Shown in pieces: positions 16,434 through 25,706 of a stretch of 64,000 nt of DNA; the first letter of the stretch is position 1; every line of letters begins with the position of its first letter. The notes beneath the pieces are model-generated. The model did not search any database. It was not told the DNA's origin and saw only the letters and a list, made by a program, of their open reading frames with translations. A program made the translations under genes and the position numbers. This stretch comes from Winogradskyella vincentii (lineage in GTDB: Bacteria > Bacteroidota > Bacteroidia > Flavobacteriales > Flavobacteriaceae): the NCBI RefSeq assembly GCF_020166345.1, contig NZ_JAIUJS010000003.1:496001-560000 (forward strand), written 5' to 3'.

Positions 16434-17891
16434 TTAAAACTTTAGGTACCTTTTTATTTGTTCATTAACGTCTTCTGAAACATTTAATTTATAAATACTC
16501 ACAAAGTATAAAACCCCAATTAAAGTAGATTTTAATGCTATGTTAAGAATTGGATGGAACGGAAATTCCCAGAAATACATAACTAGAACCGAAACTACTA
16601 TTAAAAGGCATATTTTCAACGATTCAGCTGAAAACGGTTGTATATTAAATTTCCGTTTAACAAAAAGGATTTTCACCGTATTATAAAATACAATTGCTAA
16701 AAAAGTGGCAAGTGCAGAACCTTCAATTCCATACCTTGGAATAAAAATAATATTTAAAACTATAGCAGTAATCGCAAGAAAAACACCAAAATATAGAACC
16801 ATCTTATAGTATTCGCTATTAAAAAGTATGGCATTATTATTTCCTAAACTGTTATCATAGAGTTTAGCTAGACTGACAATAAAAACAACAAATAGGCCAC
16901 CAGTAAATTCTTCTGGTAGGATAAGATAAAGCTGATTAATATTTAAAACTATTAGTAAAAAAATAAAACCACTTACTACCAATAGAGTCATGGAACTACG
17001 TTTATACAAATCTTCAAGCGCATTTAAATCATTATCATTTAAATACTTCGCTGTTAACGGCATCATAATTTGATGCATAGCTCGCTGTGGCACAGCAATG
17101 ACCGTAGCTATAAATATTGCTACACTGTAATATGCTACTTGTTCAATATCTTCTATTAGTATGCCTATCATAAACTTGTCTATATCCAATATCAACATTG
17201 CAACAGAGCCAGCAATTATCATTAATACAGCATACTTAAATATAGATGATAAATTATTTGGTAATTGAAATACAAATTTTGGAAATCTAACAGTATAGGC
17301 ATATAACTTCATTATTAGCATTCTTAATACGTAAACTCCTACCAATCCAATAATGAACTCATCTATGCTAAGCCAATTAAGATAAACTGCGAATAACAAA
17401 ATCATTATAGCCACTCTATGGAAAACTTCTTTCATTATATTTCCAAAAACAGTTTGCATTTGCACTTTTGTCCACGCAAAAAAGATCTCAAAATAGGCCA
17501 TGGCAATAGCCAAAATAAAAATATGCCATGTATAATTTTCTACAATTGAATTTTCTCTAGAAAGAAAGGAACCTATAGTTTCATATGAGAAATAACCTAT
17601 AATCCCAACTGGAATAATAAAGATTAATGGGAGGAACAGCATCAATGTTAGGAATCCATTAATACTATTTTTTGCTTTAAAAGAAGAATAATATTTTATT
17701 ATCGCATTATGAACGCCAAACGCCATAAATGGCATCATAATATTGGCTGTAGATAACAAAAATGCGACTAATCCATAATATTGATCAGTTAAAAAATTGG
17801 TATAAAGAAAAAGCGTATTAATAGCACCTATACCAAAACCTAGATAAGTACTAATGGTATTTTTGAAAGATTGTTTTAAAATGATGCCCAT
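16434..17891 (-). CDS. polysaccharide flippase (Wzx/MATE superfamily)
   Basis: 485 residues, almost entirely hydrophobic, with about fourteen membrane segments and short loops. The N-terminal ILKQSFKNTISTYLGFGIGAIN and the mid-protein charged loop (YLNDNDLNALEDLYKRSS, about residue 285-302) are typical of oligosaccharide flippases that move lipid-linked glycans across the inner membrane. It is the last gene of a run with a glycosyltransferase and YfhO, so it likely exports an envelope glycan precursor. No polymerase (Wzy) gene lies in the window. A bidirectional terminator follows. Confidence 0.88.
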   Translation of the reverse strand: MGIILKQSFKNTISTYLGFGIGAINTLFLYTNFLTDQYYGLVAFLLSTANIMMPFMAFGVHNAIIKYYSSFKAKNSINGFLTLMLFLPLIFIIPVGIIGYFSYETIGSFLSRENSIVENYTWHIFILAIAMAYFEIFFAWTKVQMQTVFGNIMKEVFHRVAIMILLFAVYLNWLSIDEFIIGLVGVYVLRMLIMKLYAYTVRFPKFVFQLPNNLSSIFKYAVLMIIAGSVAMLILDIDKFMIGILIEDIEQVAYYSVAIFIATVIAVPQRAMHQIMMPLTAKYLNDNDLNALEDLYKRSSMTLLVVSGFIFLLIVLNINQLYLILPEEFTGGLFVVFIVSLAKLYDNSLGNNNAILFNSEYYKMVLYFGVFLAITAIVLNIIFIPRYGIEGSALATFLAIVFYNTVKILFVKRKFNIQPFSAESLKICLLIVVSVLVMYFWEFPFHPILNIALKSTLIGVLYFVSIYKLNVSEDVNEQIKRYLKF

Positions 17892-17939
17892 TGCAAGGCA
17901 ATTTACAACTTAATTTTATTTATGATTAAAGCTTCATTA

Positions 17940-19229
17940 TTAAACCCTATGAATAATTTTACTCAATTTTTCGGTTAAAGATTTACGGCTATATTGTTCT
18001 AGGCCAACTGCATTTACTTCAATATTCTGCGACTTATAATCCGCAAATAATGATAAAATTTTAGTCTTTAGATTATCCTTGTCATCATAGGTGAAATAAA
18101 ACCCAGTATTTGTTGATTTTATTATTTTCTCCACATCAGAATCAGATGGGCCAATGGCTAAAATTGGAGTTTCAGAAATCAAATATTCAAAAACTTTACC
18201 TGGTATTATTGATTTTGTATCCTCAGAATCTATTTCAATTAACAATAATACTTGAGATTTCATTTGATAAGCCAAAGCTTCTTTATGTTCAACATAGCCC
18301 ATTATATTCATGTATTTATCAAGCTGATGGTACCTAATTGATTGAATTACTTCCTCGCTCACAACTCCAATTAAATTCAATTGAAAGTTTTCGGCAAAAT
18401 CCTCACTTTCAGAAATGATTTCTGAAAGTACTTCCCACAACACTTGCGGATTTCTCTCAGATAATAAAGATCCAATATGTGAGAAGGTAAACTTTTCATC
18501 CTTCTTATCAATTGTTACATTATGACTATCATAACCATTTGTTATTACTGTAATGGGCTGTTTTGTTTTAGACGAAAACTCGGCTTTAGTATTGTTACTA
18601 GTGACAATTATCTCATCAGCATTGTTCAGTACTCTTGATTCGAGGGTTCTATGCTTTTTCTTAGCTCTAGAAGTTAACTTCATTTCTTTGTGATATCCTA
18701 TGGTTGTCCATGGATCTCTAAAATCTGCAATCCACTTCACTCCTATTGTGTTTTTTAAAGCTAATCCTATTAAATGCAAACTATGAGGTGGACCTGAAGT
18801 AATTATTGAATCAATATCATTTTCTGAAATAAACTTTGAAAGAAATTTCACCGATGGCTTAATCCAATTTTTACGTGCATCAGGAATGAAAAAGTTGCCT
18901 CTTATAAAAAGTAATAGTTTTTCTATTAGAGATTGTTTCTTTGACTTCGGTATTATCCCTGAGCTTATGTTTTTTGTGCTTTTACTTGAAAATGCACTAG
19001 CAAATCGATAGGGTTCTTTAATTGGACGCTTAACTATTTCTATACCCTCTGGTATTTCATTAACTAAAGTCTCATCAACTATTGGGTAACTTGGATTTTC
19101 AGGACAAAAAACAAATGGTGTTGCATTAAAATCTACTAAATACTTTACGAATTTCAACCAGCGTTGCACACCAGGGCCACCAGCTGGTGGCCAGTAATAG
19201 GTAATCACTAAGACTTTCTTTGATGACAT
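17940..19229 (-). CDS. glycosyltransferase, GT4-like (GT-B fold)
   Basis: 429 residues, cytoplasmic or membrane-associated. The N-terminal half begins VLVITYYWPPAGGPGVQRW, the acceptor-binding glycine-rich loop of GT4 enzymes; WIADFRDPW at about residue 165 and VITNGYD at about 225 mark the domain hinge; PGKVFEYLISETPILAIG near residue 340 is the donor nucleotide-sugar region, with the Glu of FEYL in the EX7E-like position. Donor and acceptor cannot be read from the sequence. It lies 48 bases upstream of the flippase gene and nine bases after the YfhO gene. Confidence 0.88.
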   Translation of the reverse strand: MSSKKVLVITYYWPPAGGPGVQRWLKFVKYLVDFNATPFVFCPENPSYPIVDETLVNEIPEGIEIVKRPIKEPYRFASAFSSKSTKNISSGIIPKSKKQSLIEKLLLFIRGNFFIPDARKNWIKPSVKFLSKFISENDIDSIITSGPPHSLHLIGLALKNTIGVKWIADFRDPWTTIGYHKEMKLTSRAKKKHRTLESRVLNNADEIIVTSNNTKAEFSSKTKQPITVITNGYDSHNVTIDKKDEKFTFSHIGSLLSERNPQVLWEVLSEIISESEDFAENFQLNLIGVVSEEVIQSIRYHQLDKYMNIMGYVEHKEALAYQMKSQVLLLIEIDSEDTKSIIPGKVFEYLISETPILAIGPSDSDVEKIIKSTNTGFYFTYDDKDNLKTKILSLFADYKSQNIEVNAVGLEQYSRKSLTEKLSKIIHRV

Positions 19230-19238
19230 TACTATAAA

Positions 19239-21677
19239 CTAAGCATCAATTTTTTTACGTTTAAACTCAAAGAAGAGTCCTACGACTAACAAAATACCTA
19301 AAACTGCAGAACTGGCCAATGCAATGTTACTACCTGTTTTAACTACTTGAGGTTCAAATTTAAATTCGATTATATGGTTACCTTTTGGTATTGACATCCC
19401 TCTTAAAACATAATTTACACGTTGATGAGGGACTTCTTGACCGTCTATTAACGAAATCCAACCTGGCTGGTAATATATCTCTGAAAATACAGCAAAAGCA
19501 TCATTGCTATTGTTGGTTTCATACTTTAAGTAGTTAGGTTTAAATTCTTTTAACTCTATCGAAGCAATTGAATCTAGTGAATAACTTTCTTTTAAAATAT
19601 TCGAACTTAATAGTGATTTTTGAATTACTGCCTTCAATTTTGTATCTAAACTATCGAGAGCTTTTATTTCTTCATTAGCAGTTTCAACAATTTCAAATTC
19701 CCTAATAAACCAAGCATTACCATTGGTTTCTTTATTTGTATAAGGCAGTACTTGGCCTTGCTCTTCAATGATAATATACTTTGTATTAAGCATGTTTAAG
19801 ACATTCATGTTGTTTCTATAAACATGAAAATCTAGTAGTTCATTATAACGTCCAAGTTTAGCGGCATGGTAACCAAATAAAGAATTATGGAAATATGCAG
19901 CCTTTCCAGGTTGACTCTGACCTTGAGACGACATGTCCAAGACTCTAAAATGACTTTTATCCTTCAATATTTCCTTATCTGCCGCGTTTGCCTGATATGG
20001 CATATCAACAATTCGTGCAGATTTAAAATTACTACTATTTACGTATTCTCGATCAACCATAACCAAATCAAACAGAACTAAAATTACAAACACAATTACA
20101 ACCTTTTTTTCTGAGAGCTTTTCCTTTAAAAAAAGAAATACGGTTCCTGCGGACAGCAAAACTAAAATCAGTGTTCTTAGGGTGTCAGAAGTGAACAATG
20201 CTTTTCTATCTTCAATTAGAGCGTCTACGAAGGGCTGACCATAAGCCTGAGCGAATCTATCATCGCGTAATCCTTCAAAATCAAAAAGAGAGGATTTAAA
20301 TAGTAGAAACACAACACAAAGACCTGCCGTAATAATTACTGTGTATTTTAAATACCTTAATTTCTCTTCATTTTTTTGAAAGTCATTAAACAAACGTACT
20401 AATGCAAAAACACCTAGTATAGGCATACATAATTCAAGAATGACCTGTATTGAACTCACTGCTCTAAATTTATTGTACAACGGCACATATTCAATAAAGA
20501 AATTAGTAAGGAAATCTAAATTCTTACCGTAGGACAATAGCAATGAAAGAATAGTACCACCAACTAACCACCATTTTAATCTTCCTTTCACTAAAAACAG
20601 CCCAAGAACAAATAAGAAAATAATTACTGCGCCAACGTAAGCTGGTGCTTCTACTATTGGCTGATCTCCCCAATACATAGGTGCTTCTCTTGATGCTTCT
20701 AATGCTTCAATAGGCGATGCACCAAGATTTACATAAGCTTTGTAAGTTGCGCTTTCCTTTCCGACATCTTCCGAATTTCCACCACCCATAAATTTAGGAA
20801 TGTAAAGATTAAAGGTTTCCCAAATCCCATAGCTATATTCTGTTATGTATTCGTTAGACAAACCTGTTGAGACCTCCTTTGGTGAACCATCAGGATTAAT
20901 AGTCAGTTCGCTTTTACCGCGAGTACTTTCCTTGACATATTCTTGAGTGGCCAAAAAGTTGGTGGCATTTAAACCAACAGCAATTATGGCAGCTACAATT
21001 AAAATCCCAACAGATTTAAAAAAGTGAGGCACTAGTTTTTTTCTATATGCATCAATGAGATATGTTATTCCTAGTACTAAAACTAACAATAACAGGTAGT
21101 AGGTCATTTGAAAATGATTGGCTACAATTTCTAATCCTAGTGCTATTGTGGTTAATAGAAATCCTAAAACATACCTTTTTCTAAAAGTTAATATTATGCC
21201 AGCCAATACCATAGGCATGTAGGCAATAGCATGTGCTTTAGAATTATGGCCTACACCAAGAATAATTATCAAATACGTTGAAAACCCAAAGGCTAAGGCA
21301 CCAAAAGCAGCCAATTTAAAATCAACCTTCAAGCTTAATAATAATATATAAAAACCAAGAAAATACAGAAAAAGGTAATCTGCAGGTCTTGGCAAAAAGC
21401 GTAAGGTTAAGTCTAGTTTCTTTATATAGTTATGTGGGTATTTAGCACCTAATTGATAAGTCGGCATACCTCCAAACGCACTATTGGTCCAATAGGTTTC
21501 CTCACCCGTTGTTTTTGCAAATTCTTTTTGCTGTTGGGCCATGCCTATATAATGCATGATATCGCTTTGGAAGATCTTTTTACCCTCCAATACTGGGCTA
21601 AAGTAAGCCAATGACAAAATAACGAATCCTAGTAAAACAAAAAGATGCGGAAGAAATTTCTTCAAAGAAAACGACAT
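19239..21677 (-). CDS. YfhO family multi-pass membrane protein
   Basis: 812 residues with about a dozen membrane segments in the first 530 residues, one more at the C-terminus, and a large extracytoplasmic domain between (about 540-775). YfhO proteins are GT-C-like membrane enzymes linked to glycosylation of cell-wall or envelope polymers; the Asp/Glu residues in the first loop (LEGKKIFQSDIMHYIGM) fit the catalytic loop of that class. It is encoded between DUF4834 and a glycosyltransferase, all on one strand, which suggests a shared envelope glycan pathway. Length is typical for Bacteroidota members. Confidence 0.87.
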   Translation of the reverse strand: MSFSLKKFLPHLFVLLGFVILSLAYFSPVLEGKKIFQSDIMHYIGMAQQQKEFAKTTGEETYWTNSAFGGMPTYQLGAKYPHNYIKKLDLTLRFLPRPADYLFLYFLGFYILLLSLKVDFKLAAFGALAFGFSTYLIIILGVGHNSKAHAIAYMPMVLAGIILTFRKRYVLGFLLTTIALGLEIVANHFQMTYYLLLLVLVLGITYLIDAYRKKLVPHFFKSVGILIVAAIIAVGLNATNFLATQEYVKESTRGKSELTINPDGSPKEVSTGLSNEYITEYSYGIWETFNLYIPKFMGGGNSEDVGKESATYKAYVNLGASPIEALEASREAPMYWGDQPIVEAPAYVGAVIIFLFVLGLFLVKGRLKWWLVGGTILSLLLSYGKNLDFLTNFFIEYVPLYNKFRAVSSIQVILELCMPILGVFALVRLFNDFQKNEEKLRYLKYTVIITAGLCVVFLLFKSSLFDFEGLRDDRFAQAYGQPFVDALIEDRKALFTSDTLRTLILVLLSAGTVFLFLKEKLSEKKVVIVFVILVLFDLVMVDREYVNSSNFKSARIVDMPYQANAADKEILKDKSHFRVLDMSSQGQSQPGKAAYFHNSLFGYHAAKLGRYNELLDFHVYRNNMNVLNMLNTKYIIIEEQGQVLPYTNKETNGNAWFIREFEIVETANEEIKALDSLDTKLKAVIQKSLLSSNILKESYSLDSIASIELKEFKPNYLKYETNNSNDAFAVFSEIYYQPGWISLIDGQEVPHQRVNYVLRGMSIPKGNHIIEFKFEPQVVKTGSNIALASSAVLGILLVVGLFFEFKRKKIDA

Positions 21678-21741
21678 GAATTATGAAAAATTTGAATGAT
21701 TCTGAAAAGTAGTTATTTTTTTGAAAAGAATTTGATATGAC

Positions 21742-22011
21742 TTACTCTATTTCCTCGTAATCTATATATTCTCCTACTTTATCATTTGAATTTTTAGACT
21801 TATTCGGCATTTTATCTATTACAGTCTCACCTTCTTTTCTGCGGTCATTCTGACGATTGTTTTGATTTTGAAAACCACCGAATTGATCTCCAAATCGTTG
21901 CTCTGCCTTCTTAGCAACAAAACGCAAAAGTAATGGAGCAAAAATGCGTGACAATATCTTTAATCCAAAATAGATTAGTAAAATAATTAATATAGTTCTC
22001 AATAATCCCAT
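21742..22011 (-). CDS. DUF4834 family small membrane protein
   Basis: 89 residues from the ATG giving MGLLRTILIILLIYFGLK; a second in-frame ATG at 22032 would add seven residues (MIYTASV) that look unlike the family. One membrane helix (residues 3-22) is followed by a basic helix and a long polar tail rich in Asn, Gln and Lys ending in YIDYEEIE. DUF4834 proteins are found only in Bacteroidota and have no known function. It precedes YfhO by 64 bases on the same strand and may be the first gene of that operon. A TAnnTTTG box at 22049-22056 lies just upstream. Confidence 0.82.
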   Translation of the reverse strand: MGLLRTILIILLIYFGLKILSRIFAPLLLRFVAKKAEQRFGDQFGGFQNQNNRQNDRRKEGETVIDKMPNKSKNSNDKVGEYIDYEEIE

Positions 22012-22048
22012 TACCGACGCCGTATATATCATATTATCAAATTCTAAT

Positions 22049-22056
22049 CAAAAATA
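22049..22056 (-). promoter_or_regulatory. -7 box of the DUF4834-YfhO operon
   Basis: TATTTTTG on the minus strand, an exact TAnnTTTG match, 37 bases before the preferred start at 22011. Confidence 0.5.
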
Positions 22057-22110
22057 CAATTATCATAATTTATAATACGTTATAATTCCCTAAAAAAACT
22101 ATAAAATATA

Positions 22111-22118
22111 TATATTTG
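22111..22118 (+). promoter_or_regulatory. -7 box of the outer-membrane transporter-like gene
   Basis: TATATTTG, an exact TAnnTTTG match, 17 bases before the ATG at 22136 and divergent from the box at 22049. Confidence 0.5.
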
Positions 22119-22135
22119 AATTTAAACAAAAACCA

Positions 22136-23029
22136 ATGAAAATTCTCAGATCACTACTTACCTTACTTATTTCATTCAGTTTTTTTACAGCCTTTGGTCA
22201 ATATACAGAAGTCATAAATTCCAACAGACCAGGTGTCTCAGAAAGTGCATTCTCTGTTGGCACAGGTATTCTTCAATTTGAAGCTGGAGCATTTACCGTT
22301 AAAGAAGAGCATACACCCCTTAACTATGAAGTAGGTGGATTTGGACTTGATTTTTCCATTAGATATGGTGTACTGTTTGAACAACTTGAATTTTCACTTG
22401 ATGGCATTTACCAGAATGATAAAATAACATTTAACAATGCTGCAATCCCTGTAGAAAACAAAAGATCTAATTTTAAAAATTTTACACTAGGCGCTAAATA
22501 TTTGGTTTATGATCCTTATAAAAATGCGGAAGACGATAAACCAAATCTGTATAGCTATCGTGGAAATAGAAAATTTAAATGGAAATCATTAATCCCTGCT
22601 GTGGCGGTTTACGTAGGTGCAAATTATGATAGTGACCCAAACCCGTACACAGCGGCAAGTGTTGAAGGGTTTAGCCCAAAAGTAATGATAGCAACTCAAA
22701 ATAATTTTAATGGAGGTTGGGTTTTTGTAATGAATTTAATTCAAGACAGAATCGGATCAGATGATTCAATTTTTCAATACATTCTAACATTAACCCATTC
22801 ATTCAATCCTCAATGGGTTATTTTTGGCGAGGCACAAGGCATTAATAGTGATTTTTATGCTGATAATATTTTTAGAGTCGGTGGCGCCTATCTTTGGGAT
22901 AAAGATTTTCAATTAGATGCCAATATTGCATTTAATACAAAAGATACACCATCAGTATTTAATATAGCATTTGGTGCGTCGTACCGTTTAGATTTTCATA
23001 AAGACAAGAAAATTGATAACGGATATTAG
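22136..23029 (+). CDS. outer-membrane transporter-like protein (Phenol_MetA_deg family)
   Basis: 297 residues with a cleavable signal peptide (MKILRSLLTLLISFSFFTAFG). The mature part begins with NSNRPGVSESAFSVGTGILQFEAG, the opening of the MetA-pathway phenol-degradation-like family of predicted outer-membrane beta-barrels, and continues as alternating amphipathic strands ending in an aromatic/charged strand (SYRLDFHKDK). The family name does not imply phenol use; members act as putative outer-membrane channels with unknown substrate. It is followed after 24 bases by a GNAT-like gene in the same direction. Confidence 0.78.
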   Translation: MKILRSLLTLLISFSFFTAFGQYTEVINSNRPGVSESAFSVGTGILQFEAGAFTVKEEHTPLNYEVGGFGLDFSIRYGVLFEQLEFSLDGIYQNDKITFNNAAIPVENKRSNFKNFTLGAKYLVYDPYKNAEDDKPNLYSYRGNRKFKWKSLIPAVAVYVGANYDSDPNPYTAASVEGFSPKVMIATQNNFNGGWVFVMNLIQDRIGSDDSIFQYILTLTHSFNPQWVIFGEAQGINSDFYADNIFRVGGAYLWDKDFQLDANIAFNTKDTPSVFNIAFGASYRLDFHKDKKIDNGY

Positions 23030-23053
23030 ACTAATACCATCTCAACCAACTAT

Positions 23054-24175
23054 ATGATTACAATAAAAGAAGTTTCTTCAAAATCGGGCCTTAGAACCTT
23101 TGTCAAATTTCCATTTAAACTATATGAGGACTCAAAATTTTGGGTTCCTCCTATTATATCAGAAGAAGTAAAAACTTTTAATAAGGACAAAAACCCTGTA
23201 TTTAAAGATGCAGATGCTAGGTTTTTCTTGGCTTACAAAGGAAACCAAGTTGTTGGTAGAGTCGCTGCAATTGTAAATTGGTTAGAGATTAAGGGCCAAA
23301 AGCAAAAGAAGATGCGTTTCGGTTGGTTTGACTTTATCGATGATTTAGAAGTTAGCAAATCATTGTTGGAAGTTGTTGAGAACATTGGTAGAGAACATAA
23401 ATTAGACTACGCTGAGGGTCCTGTAGGATTTTCTAATTTAGATAAGGTAGGTGTTATGACTGAAGGATTTGATAGTGTTTCTACTATGATTACTTGGTAT
23501 AACCATCCATATTATGTTGATCACTATTTAAAGCACGGCTACAAAATAGAAAAAGAATATTCTGAAAGTAAATTTCCATTTAAGAATGTTACGCCCGAAG
23601 CCTTTGTAAAGGCTCAGGAGCTTATTAAACGTCGTTATAAACTCAGAGCGCTTAAGTTTACTAAAACCTCAGAAGTAATGCCGTATGCGGATAAAATGTT
23701 TGATTTATTCAACGAAAGTTATGCAGCACTTTCATCATTTGTTGAAATCACAGATATCCAAAAAGAGTATTTCAAGAAAAAATTTATAAGTTTTGTGAAT
23801 CCTGAATACATAAAATTTGTGGTAGATGCTGACGACAATCTCATTGGATTTGCAATTGTTATGCCTCGATTTGCAGAAGCATTACAAAAAGCTAAGGGTA
23901 GAATATTTCCGTTTGGCTTTCGACATATATTAAAAGCTAAGAAGAAAAGTAAAGATGTTATTTTCTACCTAATAGGTATTCATCCAGATTACCAAAACAA
24001 GGGTGTTCACGCAGTTATTTTCAATGAATATTATGAGACGTTTAAAGCAAAAGGTATCGAATATTGTTATAGAACTCCAGAGTTAGAGGATAATGAGGCA
24101 ATACATAAAATTTGGAAACATTTTGACACTGTGGTTTATAAACGACGAAAGACTTTTAAAAAATATTTATATTAA
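23054..24175 (+). CDS. GNAT-like N-acyltransferase domain protein
   Basis: 373 residues, soluble. It contains two halves: an N-terminal region (to about 170) and a C-terminal GNAT-like core with the segment YLIGIHPDYQNKGVHAVIFNEYYE (about 308-332), where the acetyl-CoA loop of GNAT enzymes (Q/RxxGxG/A) appears as QNKGVHA. Bacteroidota relatives are often mislabelled GTP cyclohydrolase, which the sequence does not support. The acyl donor and acceptor are unknown. It is probably co-transcribed with the preceding outer-membrane protein gene and ends at a strong terminator. Confidence 0.75.
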   Translation: MITIKEVSSKSGLRTFVKFPFKLYEDSKFWVPPIISEEVKTFNKDKNPVFKDADARFFLAYKGNQVVGRVAAIVNWLEIKGQKQKKMRFGWFDFIDDLEVSKSLLEVVENIGREHKLDYAEGPVGFSNLDKVGVMTEGFDSVSTMITWYNHPYYVDHYLKHGYKIEKEYSESKFPFKNVTPEAFVKAQELIKRRYKLRALKFTKTSEVMPYADKMFDLFNESYAALSSFVEITDIQKEYFKKKFISFVNPEYIKFVVDADDNLIGFAIVMPRFAEALQKAKGRIFPFGFRHILKAKKKSKDVIFYLIGIHPDYQNKGVHAVIFNEYYETFKAKGIEYCYRTPELEDNEAIHKIWKHFDTVVYKRRKTFKKYLY

Positions 24176-24180
24176 AATGA

Positions 24181-24207
24181 AAAAGACCTTGTATTCCAAG
24201 GTCTTTT
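24181..24207. terminator. bidirectional intrinsic terminator
   Basis: AAAAGACCTTG (24181-24191) pairs with CAAGGTCTTTT (24197-24207), an 11-bp stem with a 5-base loop, between two convergent genes; A-rich on one side and T-rich on the other. Confidence 0.85.
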
Positions 24208-24231
24208 ATTTTTATGATGATAAAGTAATGA

Positions 24232-25491
24232 TTACTCTCCCATTGCAGCGATTAGAGCTGCAGACATTCTTTTATATGTTCCGTTTGTTAAACGTTCTCT
24301 AATTGCATCAAACGCATCTAAAGTTAGTTTAACATCTTCCAAAGTATGGGTTGCTGTAGGTATCATTCTCAACAAAATCAATCCCTTTGGAATAACAGGA
24401 TAAACAACAATGGAACAGAAAATACCATGATTCTCTCTTAAATCTCTTACCAATGCCATTGCCTCTGGTATACTACCCTTTAAATAAACGGGAGTAACAC
24501 AACTTTGAGTTGTACCTATATCAAATCCTCTTTCTTTTAATCCTGATTGCAATGCGTCTACAATAGTCCAAAGGTTTTGCTTTAACTCTGGCATTGTTTT
24601 TAGCATTTCTAAACGCTTTAATGCACCTACCACTAGTTGCATTTGTAATGATTTTGCAAACATTTGAGAGCGCAGATTATATTTCAAATAATCTATTATT
24701 TCCTGATCAGCAGCTATAAAAGCTCCGGTACTGGCCATAGATTTTGCAAATGTTGCAAAATACACATCAATCTCGTCTTGCACACCTTGTTCTTCACCCG
24801 CACCAGCACCTGTTGCACCTAAAGTACCGAAACCATGCGCATCATCAACAAGGAACCTGAAATTAAACTTTTTCTTAAGCTCAACGATTTCCTTCAATCT
24901 ACCTTGCTCACCTCTCATTCCAAATACTCCTTCAGAAATTACAAGAATTCCTCCTCCAGTCTGCTCAGCCATCTTTGTAGCTCTCTCAAGATTCTTTTCT
25001 AAACTAGCAACATCATTGTGCTTGTAGGTAAATCTTTTGCCCATGTGTAAACGAACACCATCTATGATACATGCATGAGCATCAACATCATACACTATAA
25101 TATCGTCTTTAGCCACTAAAGCATCAATTGTAGACATGATACCTTGATAACCAAAATTTAAAAGATAGGCTGCTTCTTTATTAACAAACTCAGCAAGTTC
25201 ATTTTGTAATTGTTCATGTAATTCAGTATGACCAGACATCATTCTGGCACCCATTGGATAGGCTGAGCCATATTGCTTGGCAGCTTCCGCATCAACTTTT
25301 CTTACTTCTGGATGATTGGCTAAACCAAGGTAATCGTTAATACTCCATGTAATAACCTCTTTACCTTGAAAATTCATTCTATTAGAGATTTGACCTTCTA
25401 ATTTAGGAAACACAAAATAACCTTCTGCCTGAGATGCCCATTTACCTAAAGGACCCTTATCTCTATAAATTTTCTCAAATAAATCTTTCAT
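24232..25491 (-). CDS. alpha-oxoamine synthase family enzyme; candidate cysteate-fatty acyltransferase
   Basis: 419 residues; a PLP fold-type I enzyme of the family of glycine C-acetyltransferase, KAPA synthase and serine palmitoyltransferase. The PLP lysine is Lys250 (ATFAKSMASTG), Asp216-Asp217-Ala-His (LVDDAHGFG) binds the cofactor, and NDYLGLANHP opens the domain. These enzymes join an acyl thioester to an amino acid with loss of CO2. In Flavobacterium, a close type makes capnine from cysteate and an acyl donor (sulfonolipids, needed for gliding). The nearby cysteine-synthase-like gene could make the cysteate, which favours that role. A KBL- or Spt-like role cannot be excluded. It has its own promoter. 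Confidence 0.85.
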   Translation of the reverse strand: MKDLFEKIYRDKGPLGKWASQAEGYFVFPKLEGQISNRMNFQGKEVITWSINDYLGLANHPEVRKVDAEAAKQYGSAYPMGARMMSGHTELHEQLQNELAEFVNKEAAYLLNFGYQGIMSTIDALVAKDDIIVYDVDAHACIIDGVRLHMGKRFTYKHNDVASLEKNLERATKMAEQTGGGILVISEGVFGMRGEQGRLKEIVELKKKFNFRFLVDDAHGFGTLGATGAGAGEEQGVQDEIDVYFATFAKSMASTGAFIAADQEIIDYLKYNLRSQMFAKSLQMQLVVGALKRLEMLKTMPELKQNLWTIVDALQSGLKERGFDIGTTQSCVTPVYLKGSIPEAMALVRDLRENHGIFCSIVVYPVIPKGLILLRMIPTATHTLEDVKLTLDAFDAIRERLTNGTYKRMSAALIAAMGE

Positions 25492-25584
25492 TAGTTACGT
25501 TTGCCATTAATCGTTTAAATAGTGCTTTTCAATCACATAAATAAACTCTTAAAGTTTAGTTAATTTAATCTTGTTAGTTCGTGC

Positions 25585-25592
25585 AAAATTAG
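25585..25592 (-). promoter_or_regulatory. -7 box of the oxoamine synthase gene
   Basis: TAATTTTG on the minus strand, an exact TAnnTTTG match, 93 bases before the start codon. It lies just after the terminator of the upstream gene, so the enzyme gene has its own transcript with a leader of about 85 bases. Confidence 0.5.
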
Positions 25593-25658
25593 TTAATAAT
25601 ATTATGACAGCATAATTTATTTTTATTGACTATTCACACTGTTTTCAACATAAAAAAA

Positions 25659-25683
25659 CCTATCACAGTATTACCATGATAGG
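25659..25683 (-). terminator. intrinsic terminator of the cysteine-synthase-like gene
   Basis: CCTATCA (25683-25677 read on the minus strand, paired with TGATAGG at 25665-25659) forms a 7-bp stem followed on the minus strand by seven T, the normal layout for termination after the gene ending at 25707. Confidence 0.7.
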
Positions 25684-25706
25684 CTTTATCTATTATTAAA
25701 ATAAAT